DNA of 64,000 nt. Source: Euglena gracilis (lineage: Eukaryota > Euglenida > Euglenophyceae > Euglenales). Below the pieces are notes generated by a model. It did no database searches, was not told the DNA's origin, and saw only the letters and a list, made by a program, of their open reading frames with translations. A program made the translations under genes and the position numbers. Shown here piece by piece: positions 23,484-34,745 of the stretch. Numbering within the stretch: the stretch's first letter is position 1; every line of letters starts with the position of its first letter. The stretch is from assembly GCA_039621445.1 (NCBI GenBank), contig CP154954.1:9240634-9304633 (forward strand), given 5' to 3'.

Positions 23484-23933
23484 GTGTGGACCGGGGGGGA
23501 GACTAATCGGAGGGGTCAAAACTCTGCAGCCCCTCCCCAGCGCAACCTTACGACCTCAGCGCGCTCAGCAATGGCGGGGCCAAAGTTGCAGTGGGGGAGG
23601 GTGGGGGAGCCCCGTCTCAGGGACTCCGTGTCGAGGGGGGGGGTCGCCTGCGCTGCATGCTGCCGCAGCCAGGGCGCCGCTGACGAGGACCCACTCCAGA
23701 AGCTGGGCCGGCGGAAAGGCAACTGGCGGGGGTTTGCTGTTCTCCGGTTTGAATCTGGGTGGGAGCTCCCCGGTCAGCCATTCACCTGCGACGCCTCATC
23801 TTTCTTTTTTGAAAGCTGTCCCGCGTCTTCATTTGGCTTTAGCGTTTTAACATTCCGGGCTGCTGGCAATTCCGTTTCCCGTGGGTTTCAGCATTTGCCG
23901 AGTGAAACCCTGAATGAAAACAACGAGCTGTGA
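23484..23933 (+). CDS. Open frame of 149 codons, hypothetical
   Basis: The centre (VACAACCRSQGAADEDPLQ, KLGRRKGNWRG) has raised third-position G/C; the rest does not. The opposite strand is also open here with similar bias, so the coding strand is uncertain. No domain recognised; it may be a chance frame in GC-rich DNA. Confidence 0.2.
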   Translation: MWTGGETNRRGQNSAAPPQRNLTTSARSAMAGPKLQWGRVGEPRLRDSVSRGGVACAACCRSQGAADEDPLQKLGRRKGNWRGFAVLRFESGWELPGQPFTCDASSFFFESCPASSFGFSVLTFRAAGNSVSRGFQHLPSETLNENNEL

Positions 23934-23939
23934 AGAGAC

Positions 23940-25500
23940 TCGTCGTCTCAAATGATGTCGGGGCATAATGTCCTTGAGATTTAATTCTATAATTTGATTT
24001 GATTCAATTCGGTAAATTCGGCCCCAAAGGAACGGTGTGCTTTGGTGCTCTGGCGGCCGGATGAAGCCGCCGATGCTCAGGCGCCGCCCTGGCCCCGGAC
24101 GGAGGGGGTGGAGGTGGTGGTTGTCAGGGGACTCCAGCCTCGCCGCGGTTATAACGGAAGGGAATAGCGCGTCTGGCGGAGAGAGAGTTGTCGGGGGAAT
24201 GAAGAGGTCACAAAGTTACAAAATGCAAAAAAAAATGCAAAAAAATCCATAAATATGGCAACCAACAACAAAATGTTTTTCCAGGGCAAAATATTTTATG
24301 TAGAAAATGCAAAAACATGCAAAACAATTCAAAACATATGGCAACCAACTACAAAAATTTTTCCGGGGAAAATATTTTTATGCAAAAAAACGCAAATTAT
24401 GCAAGTTGCATTTCCCCCCCCTGCACAAACCCTTTCTATCGTCAGGGAGCGACCTGAGGTCAAAATTCAATTGTGTATGTGGGCAGCACGAAACCGATTT
24501 ACGCAATGTATTTCCCCACCAAGCCTGCACACTGGCCGTTCAGAGTGGGCCCCCAAGACACCGTAACACATCAGAGGGACTCCCATAAGCTCTGGGGCTT
24601 CTGTTATACATTGCGCTTAAGCGCAAATGTTTTAACTTGCGCTCAAGCGCAAGGTAAAACTATTGTGCTTAAGCCCAATGTCCATAAACATTGCCTTCTG
24701 TTCCCGGCAGTGTGGGGCCTGGCGTTGCTCACGTTGGGACAGGTCCCTGGGCTTGCCCTCAATCCCCCCAACCCCCCCCCCACGTGGGTGGCTCCAGCTG
24801 TACCGCTCTTCGCACTTCAAGCACCCGGGGATCACAACTGTGTGCCATGCCGTTCTTTTCAAACTTTTCACAACGTGTATGTAGAGTCCACCCTCTGGAT
24901 GCCTCAGCAGGCAACCCTTCACGGACACATCGCAGAGCCCAAAAAAAGCAACAAAAAGCCAAGTTTCTCCCACCTGTGTAGCACCACCTGGGGAACACAG
25001 TCAAGGCTTCAAAAACGAGGGACTCGCAACGGGGGTTTTGGCCCATTTTTGGGAAAATTCACGTGTTCCGGTATTTAAACCCAGGGTTTTGAACCTTTTT
25101 CAAAATGGTGCACAGGCTGAAAAACACCAAAATTGGGCCTGTTCCCCAGGTCTCAACATTGGCAAATGATGCACACGCCACCGTGGAGGGTCTCCGCGGA
25201 ACCAGAGGGTCAAAAGGGTGGGTTTCACCGCTGGGTTTCAAAAAGTTTGGAAATTTGTGCCAAAGCGCAAGCTAAACATCAAAAACCTTAAATGCGAGTT
25301 TGGCCGCCTAAGTATTTGGACCTGTGGGTAATATTGGTGCGACCACCCGGGTCGCAAACCACCTGCAACGAAACCCAAGCCCCCCCCATGCTGGTGTAGA
25401 CGCCGCCACAACAACCTGAAGCTGTTTGTCTGGGGAAAAAAATCCTACTGGCGGTAGTGCTCAAAACTCGTACGTTTGGGGGAGGCCGCACACCGTAATT
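23940..25500. other. No recognisable gene
   Basis: A GC-rich patch at 24037-24180 with open frames on both strands but no distinguishing bias. Near 24610-24675 the words TGCGCTTAAGCGC, TTGCGCTCAAGCGCAA and TGTGCTTAAGCCCA form a small cluster of palindromes. Confidence 0.35.
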
Positions 25501-25508
25501 CCATCGGC

Positions 25509-25644
25509 TTACACCCGCGCGCTGGGGGCGGCGGTCCACTGCAGGACGAGGGGGTTCCCCGGCTCCTGTACGCTGTCGCTGGCCCCGTGCGCGAAGGTCA
25601 GCACGAGGTCCACCAAGTGGGCAAGCCGGGGGCAGCAGGGGCGA
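25509..25644 (-). CDS. Probable terminal exon (end of the hydrolase gene?)
   Basis: The minus-strand frame reads LAHLVDLVLTFAHGASDS, then QEPGNPLVLQWTAAPSARV, and stops at TAA (25509-25511). Third positions are almost all G or C. The best acceptor is TTGGCAG|TC, although the frame stays open upstream to the 1.2-kb element at 25712. It lies downstream of the alpha/beta hydrolase exons on the same strand and may be that gene's last exon, but I cannot match it to a hydrolase C-terminus. Confidence 0.45.
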
Positions 25645-28600
25645 CTGCCAACTCCCCCAGGGACCCTGATAGGTTCGCCAGACCTGGCGACACTGACAGC
25701 ATCCCTGGCACCAAGCACCTATGACAGACTCCAAATTTTAGCCCGCGGTCGGCTGCGGTCGGCTGCGGTCGGCTGCGGTCGGCAAAATAGTCGGCCGTAG
25801 GTGGGGGGCAAAAATGGTTAAAATGGCCAAAAGTGGGCAAAAGAGGCCAAAGAAAAGCTGTTTTGGCCACTGTTTTTGCGACTCCAGAAGCTGCACCTGG
25901 CGCAAAATAGTCAAAAATGATCAAAATGGACCAAAAAGTTACCAAAAGCAGGCAAAAATAACAAAAAAAAATTCCCAAAGTGGTCCAAAAAAAGCCAAAA
26001 ATGTCCCAAAATGGCCCTGCTTTTGGCCAATTTTGGTCACTTTAGCAGCTTTTTTTTTGTTCACTTTTGGCAACAAACTGGCATAAAATGCTCAAAAATG
26101 GTCAAATTGGACCAAAAAGAGACCAAAAAAATGGGCAAAAAAAAACACAAAAAAAGGTCGAAAATGGCTTTAAATGGTCAAAAATAGCCCAAAATGGCCC
26201 AAGAGCAGGACAAAACAAAAGCAAAAAAAAAAAAAAAACAAAAAAGAAAACAAAATGAAAAAAAAAAAAAAAAACAGAAAAAAAAAAAAAAGAACCTAAT
26301 CACTGACAAGCCAATGCGGTGGCAACCCATCCAGTCCTGATCAGGATACACAAAAAAAAAACAAAAAAAAATCCAAAAGATCGAAAAATGTAAAAAAAAA
26401 AAAAAAAAAAAAAGCAAACAACCCTATCACAAAAAGTGCAATCAATTAAAAAACCCCACAAAAGTTACAACACTTCTGTTCGTCACTGCGGGATTGGGCC
26501 ACCAACTCAAAAATCCCCTCGGTCCCAAAAACTTGACACCCCCACACCCCATCACATCCCCCCCCAGCTCATTAAATGTAAAACAAAAAAAAAAAACAAA
26601 AAAATGATAAGTGGCCAAAAAAGTGGAAAAATGTCAAAATAGGCAAAACGATGTTATGGTGACAATGGGCCAAAGTGGGACAAAAGCGACCTACAATTGG
26701 CCAAAGGGCCTGCCAAAAGTACACATGATCAGATTGCAGCCAGAAAAAATTCAAAATCTGGGATAAAAATGAGCCTAATTCCTCATTCTCACTGAAAAAG
26801 TGGCATCAATTAAAAAAAAGTAGCGCGGTCGGCTGCAGTCGGCTGCGGTCGGCTGTGGTCGGCAACCCACCTATGACAGTCCTGAAACCTGCGGTCGGCC
26901 GCGGTCGGCTGCGGTCGGTTGCGGTCGGCATAGGTGCTTGCCTGGCACCCCCACCAGATGGCCATTTCAACATACGTTCATCCTCCGGGAGGGTAAACAC
27001 GCAAAACAAAAAAAATGCTGATTTTTGCACTAAATATGCGAAGTATGCAGAAAAAGGTGTAGTCAAAACGGCCAGTGTCCCTCCTCTCCCGAGGACACAG
27101 GGGGGGGGATGTGCGGAGCGCATATTCCTCCAACCAACGTTTCCAACCTGCCCTCACTGAAAGTTGTCAGGATCCGCAACAAGGCCAAGGTGCCGACGAT
27201 GGCAGCAGGCAGTTTCTGTTCGTCACTCAAGGGGATTAATGGCCACTCAGCCGCTCACGAAATCCGTTGTTTGAATGCCCCAAATGACACCAGCACTTTC
27301 ACTGAATCGTTCGGTCAAAGGGCCCGGCTTACCGACCACTGGAAAAACTGGGCTGGCAGGAAAAATATTGCTGGCTGACCCCCCCCCATCTCCCCATTGG
27401 GGTTCCCCGGCTGGAACTAGACCCGACTTGGGGTCGAACCGGATACCAAGGTTTGGAAACTGCAAATGCTCTAAAAAACTGCCAATTGTGTAAAAATCTT
27501 TTTTTGACCCAAAATTTGCTAACATAAGCCCTTTACACCCATTTTCTCAGATTTTCTTCAGATTTGGCCTACTTTTGCCCCCCGAAAGCCAAAATTCCGT
27601 TACCCAAAATAAATAAAGCTCGTTGATGCGGGGGGAGGGGGTCCGAGGCTGGCAAAAGGCTGCAAACTGGATGGACCCCCCCAACTAAACTTCCTTTAGC
27701 ACACCCTAATCCAGTCTAAATATATATCAAAATAAGGAGCAGAAGACGTCCAGTACATTGCTTGAATTGTCTTGAATGAAACAAGAAGTAGAGTAATCAC
27801 AGGAAAGCTATCAAATATTTCTCTCATTTCAAATTTCAATTTTCTCTGGATCATTATTTATTTACACAAATGTGGCTTTTCCCTTTGAATCAAGGTGTTG
27901 AAAGAGCAACCCGTGCGCACCCCGCCCCTCCACCCATGACACGGCACCCAGAACACCGAGGCGGCCCACGCTGGCCGCGGATGGGCGAAGATGTCACCCC
28001 CGCAGCCGTCCAACACGCACGTCTGGGCGTTGGGGATGGCTTGGGCTACCCGCAGGCCCATGTTGTGGGCGGCGCCGCGGCACAGGCGGGAGGGGGTGAT
28101 GGCCTCCCGAGCGACATTGGGCGGCAACCATCACCGGCGCTGTACAGGAAGACCTGGAGGGGGGTGGGACCCCCCCCCTAGAATATCGGGATTCCCATAC
28201 CGCCCTGACCATGACAGCCCCCGACGGTGGCTGTCATGGGTGTCACGCGTGGGGGTGGATGGAGGTGGGGGGGTGGGGGGGGTGTCAGGTGGGGATAGGG
28301 TCCAGACCGTCCCATTGCTTACCGACCCCCCCCCGACGGGGGGGGAAGGAGGGGATCGCTTACACTTTCAAAAAGTTTCACTTTCAGGAAAAAAAATCAG
28401 AAAATCTGTCACTTTTCAAAAACCTGTGACCCATTCCTATCATTCCCATCATTCCCCCCCCCACTCCCCCCCGAACCTACCCCCCCCCCGGGTGCCTGAT
28501 AGGTTTTGTTGGAGTGACTGACTGGGTTTTGGCTCCGGAACCCCCTCCCTGTGGGGGGAATCGCCGAAAGTGTCCATCTGGCACCAGATTTTTTTTGTGC

Positions 28601-31600
28601 TCTTTGCCGAAATCTCTCTGCGCGAGCAAAAAGGTTGGTGTGTTCTCTCTGTCCCAAGACCTTTGGTTGGCCTGCTAATGAGTTGGACTCTCCCGCCAAC
28701 CTGGTCGTTTCCAAACTCAAACGGGAAGGGGTGTGAACATATACTTGGGTCTGATTTTGCGTCCATATGCCCATGCAAGATATAATGAATGAACAAATAA
28801 ATAGCTGTGCACGTGCACAGCAATGATTAATGTGCAGTTTTATTCTTACGCATGTATTTTTAGTAGGAAGTTGAATTCATTTTTCAGAAGCTGGCGTTTT
28901 GAACTGTCAACGCCTTTAAACAGCGGCAGGTTCCGGGGGGGGGGGGGGTGATAGAAATTGACCACCGCGGTGATAAAAAGGTTGAGTGGGTTCGCGGAGG
29001 TGAAGGAAACAAAAGATCACTGCCGGCTGTGTCAGGATCCACGGTAAATGTCGGCGTGTGTCGGTGAGTTGGGATGGAGGCAACAAAAATTATCATCAAA
29101 GTTTGGATGGCTATATCTGACACCTGGTCCTTGGCCACTCCTCATTCCAAACGAATGGCATCGGCAACCGAGGCTCCGGGTGACAGGCACCTGAACGTCC
29201 GACTTGCTGTGGATGACACAAGTCGGGATGGTGACCCAGGGGCAGGGGCACATCAGTCTCTCCAGCTGACGGGTTCAGATTAGGCCGGTAGTGGGCACTT
29301 TTAAAGTCTTGATACTCCAAAATGTGCTGTATGCGGTTATACATTTATATGAGCATATTACTTACACATTTATGTATTTATATTCTTTTAATGTTATCCA
29401 AAATCATTATTGCATTTCATTTGATGGGTCCATCTAAGGGCGATGAGTTAAAACACTTCAAGGGGCAAATAAAGCGCCACAAATCAATAATATACAACAT
29501 GAAAAATCGAAAATAGACACATATGGACAATACACACAGACTCAGATGGACAATACATTAAAATGATAAATCGAAGGCTGTGGCATCAGCGACAAAAATC
29601 AAATAACGTGCCAGGAAGTGAAACCATAATGCAGCCTTTGGATTAAAGATTCCACTCCAGGGTGCGTGCACATGGCATCCGCCACTTCAAACACCGGTTG
29701 GATGATCAACCACACGCGACTGCCACATGCACGAAAGCCAACATGAAGAACCCGATAAGAGTCCCCCGCCTTTGTGCTGGGCGACATGGACGTCTGTCAT
29801 GTTTGTGTGGCTCCTGGGCGGCTGGCCTTGTGCAGGTTGTCGAACTTGTCGGTGCAGAGCATGGACAGGGGGAGGAGGAGGGACAGGGGCCACAGCTTGA
29901 GGCGCAGCATGTCCAGCACGGACGTGAATGGCGAGATCAGCACCTGCGGATGAGGCGGCGGGTTGCCACCCGGGTGTGGGGGAGTGGGAGTTGTGTGTTG
30001 TCTGTGTGTGCACAGGTGTGGGTGTGTGTGTGGGTGCAGGGGTGGGTGGGCGGCGGGCGGGGGGGGGGGGGGCGCGTGTATGTGTGTTGTAGTAACAGCA
30101 ATGACGGCAAATGACAATAATGAAGACACAGAAAAAAAATGCCGGTTAAAGTTTGAAATTATGTGAGATATTGTTTCCCAAGATTTGAGGCAACGCAACC
30201 GTCTTCTCCGGGGGTCCCTTTCCAAATGGGCAGAACTGGAGGGGGAACGACACCATGCGGCCGCCGAAGCCCTGCAGGGACATCTCCAGCGCCACGCCGC
30301 ACCCGAGGGAGTGGCCCACGAGGATGACGGTGTGCTTCGGCACGCCGAGGCCGTACGGCTGCGGCGCGACGAGGTGGTCCAGCGCCGCGCGCGCGACGCG
30401 GTAGCAGTTCGCCTCCGACGGGGTGCCCTCCTTGGCCGGGGGCAGGCCCGCTGTGCCAGTTTGAAGTGCTCGCCCACCGGCAGGGATTTTCTTAAAGACC
30501 CCTCCCCGGGGGGGGGGGTCCAGCCTCCGGCTGGCAAAAAGGCTGCTGGCTGGAAATGAGCTGCTGGCTGGACCCCCCAGGGGGATAGGAGGGGGGGGGG
30601 TCTGGGGCTGGAGGGGGCTGGGCTGGGCTGGGTCGATGAAAAACAAAATTTTCTATTTCCATTTTGAAAAAAAACATTTTTGCTATTTTCGACATTTTGA
30701 TGGATGGAGCTAGATCAAGGCTGGGGCTGTGATGGAGGAAGCTTTGATGAGGGGGAGAAAATGCTGGGATAGGTGAGCTGGGCAGTCCAGTTGGCTGGAC
30801 CCGACTTTCCACTCTTCCAAAATACACAGTTCAACTTGTCCAAAAGCTAGCCAAGCGCGTTGGGTTGCGGGACCCTGGAGTGCCGAGGCAGGCAGGCACT
30901 TCAGAGGTCGCTGCCTGCCTGGTCGCGGGCCAAAACCGTCCAAGTTTGGCTTTTTCTGAGCTTTGTGTGCCTTGGTCGCCAAGTTTGGAGGCACTGTTGG
31001 CCAAGTGTCCCCCAGGCATCGGATCTGGGTGCCTGCCCAGGTAAGCAACCCCCCCCCCCCACCCTGACAAAGCGTGCAAGCCTGGGCAATCCGTAGCCGG
31101 GGAACTCCACCGCCAGGAAGCCGCAGCCGCGCCGCCAGGCGTCCCCGGAAACCTCGTGGAAACCCCATCAGGATACTTCCGCACAGGGGGCGGGCGCTAT
31201 TTTTGCGCGGGGCCCGGAATAGTTGCAGGGGGGAGCTCAGCATGAACCTTCAGCATACATCAGTCCATCTCTTTAAGGACCCGGTGGGATTGCTGGGCTG
31301 GGGCTGGAAATTTGGGCTGGTTAGAAATTTGGGCTGGCTGGCCGGGGGGGTGGAGCGGGGGGGGGGGGGACCCAGCTGGAACTGAGCTGAGCCGGTCAAG
31401 GCCAAAATCGAACAATTGCCTAAAAAGTGTCCTGCAAGGCACTGACAACCCCATCTTTCAAAAAAAAAGGCCCAAAACACCCCAAAATTACCTTTTTTTG
31501 GCCTTTTTTGAACACTGCTTTCAAAATTTTCGGCTGCACCCAGAAAAAAAGGGGCTGGTCAACAGGGCTAGCAGCATCCCCCGGAGGGTGCTGCTGCGGC

Positions 31601-34573
31601 TGGGCTGGGCTAAAATTGGGGCTGGCTGGTGCAGCCCCCCCCCCCCTGGGGGGTCTGCAAAACCTTGAAGAGATGCATGACCCTCTGAAAATAGAGAGGC
31701 AAATAAACATAAAACAAAAAAACACACAAACAAACTCAAATTTCGCCAAAAATCGAAAAACATTATAAAAAAAAAAGCAAAAATTACGTTCATTTTGCCC
31801 GCGCTCCAACACGGCAGAGACAGTCTTCCACATGTGAAGACTGTGGCATGTGAAGTGTTGGTAACAGCAAACCCGAGCTGCAGGGCCCGGCACCCGTGAC
31901 GCAGTAATCACCCTGGCAGTGGCCACCGTGGGCCTGCCCCCCCCCCTACCTCCATTCCTAATTGGGGTGGGCATTCCTAATCAGGACCTACCTCCCCCCC
32001 CCCTTGTCGTTGACACGCCAATGTTCCAGGAAAGTGTCGTTGACACGGGGGGTGTGTCAACGACACGCCGTGTCAACGACAAGGGGGGGGGGGGGAGGTA
32101 ACAATACACACACACACAAAAATAAAGCTTGTCCAAAAATAAAAACTGCCCAAAAATAGCTTTTAAGGAAAATATTCAGCTTTGACGCAGTTGAATGTGG
32201 CCATCCCTCGCAACTCTTCGGGGAAAAATTCACCAATTCCGGCGGGTTTCCGTGAAATTCATTACACCTTTGGACAATTCTGCAATTTTCTGCCCGGGCA
32301 GGGGAAGGGGCTGCCTGCCCGCCGCACAAAGTGCTCTGCGATGTGCACCGGGGTCCAGCCCAGCTGTTCGCCGTCGCCGTGGAAGTACACGACGGTCGGG
32401 GGCCAGGGGGCCACGGACGGTGGGGCAGGGTGTGGACACCTCCACACACACACACACACACACACACATGGACGCCCCACATTTCGTATTCTTGTGTTTG
32501 TGGGCCAATATTTCTGGCAGGTTTCAGGGGGCTTGCCAGGATGGCCAGGCACCTGGGTTATCCCGAAGGCATATCATGGCTTTAAAAAAGCCTGCCTTTT
32601 TTGTGCAAGCAAGTCAGTGATTGCAAGCCCTCGCAGTGTGACAAGTCAGCGGGTGCTGGTGGTGTTGCTTGAGTCTGAAATCCAAACAGCGCGGTCTGTT
32701 CTGTGTATGCCTTTCGGCAAACTCCAGCTACACTTTTCTAATTTTTAATTTCAAGCTCCTTTTTGAAAAAATGGGCCAGCATTCATCCGGTGCACTTCCA
32801 TCCGGGACCTCTGTGGGTTTTTCCTCTGAGCAACAGGGGTAAGAAGCCTATGTAGGGGTAAGAAGCCCATGTTCTTCCAGACGCGCAAACACACATCTCG
32901 TTAAGATTTGCCCCTCCTTACCGAACAACACGTATGTACGCTCTAAACTTCCCAGAAACCCTGACTTGAGTATCCAGAGCCGTCTGTATACCATGTGTAC
33001 ATTTGCTGGACATCCCCTTTGTAGGCTCACTTTGCACTGTACAATTCTCTCACCTTCACAGAAACTTCGGCTCGGAGTGATCCTCCTAGGCCGCTTTTCT
33101 TGTCTCTCTCGTTCAGAATGACAAAACTTGCTGCCAAAGCAACTGAAGAACGGTTCCTCGCATTGAAGGTTCCATATCCACTGGTGGCAATACCTTTGGC
33201 AAAAAACTGTCCCGGAAAGGGTGATCACTCAAGAAACGTCATTTCCCCAACAAAAGCAAAAAAAAAATCGTTCAGCGCTTCGCACCATCGCAAGTGGCTT
33301 CTCGTTGAAAACCCCAGAAAACAGAGTCGTCATTTTTCATCGCCCGGCGACGTGCTCGGAAACCACGACCTCCGCTTCTTTTTGGAGTTGGGGTCGCGCA
33401 ACGGCCGTTGCCCAGGGGCCTGCTGAGCGGCGCAGAGGGGGACCGGGCAGGGGCGTAGAGCGCCATGGCGGGACCGGCGGAGGGGTCATCCGTGTTGCGG
33501 CCACGGATTCGCTTAGGGCGGTTTTCCCCAGGCCCAGGCCCACCCACCCACGCTCGTTTTTCGACACCCCCCCCCCTGAGTTGCTTGTCTGATAACGACC
33601 GGCGCCAACTTCGCTTCCGGCCCAGTTTGCTGTGTGGTGAGTGGCCAGGGGCCCCAAACACTAGTGTTCTTTTGTTGCTCCGCCTGGCCGGGGGAGCAAC
33701 TCGGGTGTAATTCCAAGACTCCCCCAAGGGGGGGGGGGGGCGTCAACCCATCCACCCATCCACTCAAGACCCACCTGAAATCGGTGAAAACTGCGAGAGA
33801 GAAAAAAATCCCCACCTGGCCGTTTGTCGGGCTGGACTGACCCAGGGGGGCGGGGGTCGAGCTGCCCCATCCCACCCACCCATCCACTCTCGCCCCCCCC
33901 CCCGCCCCGGGTTGGGGTCACGCAGGGGTTAAGCAAACCGGTGGGGGAGGCGCAGCAGCTGCATATTGAACAGGCTGAAGGGGCACGCCCGCGGCGGGGG
34001 GGCGAAGATCAGCCGCCGCTGGAACCGCCACAGCGGCGCCTGGCCTTGGGGCCGGGGCCGCCGGCGCGGGGCGAGGCGACCACCGCACGCCGTTCGAACT
34101 GCGAAACAGAGGTGTGCAACCCATAACAAAATATAGCATAACGTTAAATAAAATGCAGAATAGAATACTGTGTGATGGTGACCGAACCCGGCCGAAAATG
34201 GCCTAAAATGGCCCAAAATGGCCGAAAATGGCCCAAAATGGCCAAAAATCACCCGATGGGGTCACCTTGACCCACCACCTCCACAGGGCAGCACCTCCAC
34301 AGGGCAGCACTGACAGGGGTTGCAATCATGTGTTGTCCAAAGCTGGAACCATACGCCACCCACCCCAGTGTTGACCACCTTGCCCCCTTGCCTGGGCTCT
34401 GATTTGAGTGGCAAACAAAAAAAGGTCGCAAATTATACAATTTTGCTCTCACACAACTGGCCGCAGATTTGCACACAGCCTTGTGGCACAGCTGGCTGGG
34501 GTGTGGGGCAGGTCGTGCTAGTGTGCACACACTATCACCGCAGCCCATGAGCTAACATGGGCTTTGGGGCTAT

Positions 34574-34614
<41 letters not shown>

Positions 34615-34711
34615 TATATATATATATACATATATATAGTATATATATATATATATATATATTATATAATAAATATATATATATATAGATATATAACATA
34701 TATATATAGAT

Positions 34712-34745
<34 letters not shown>

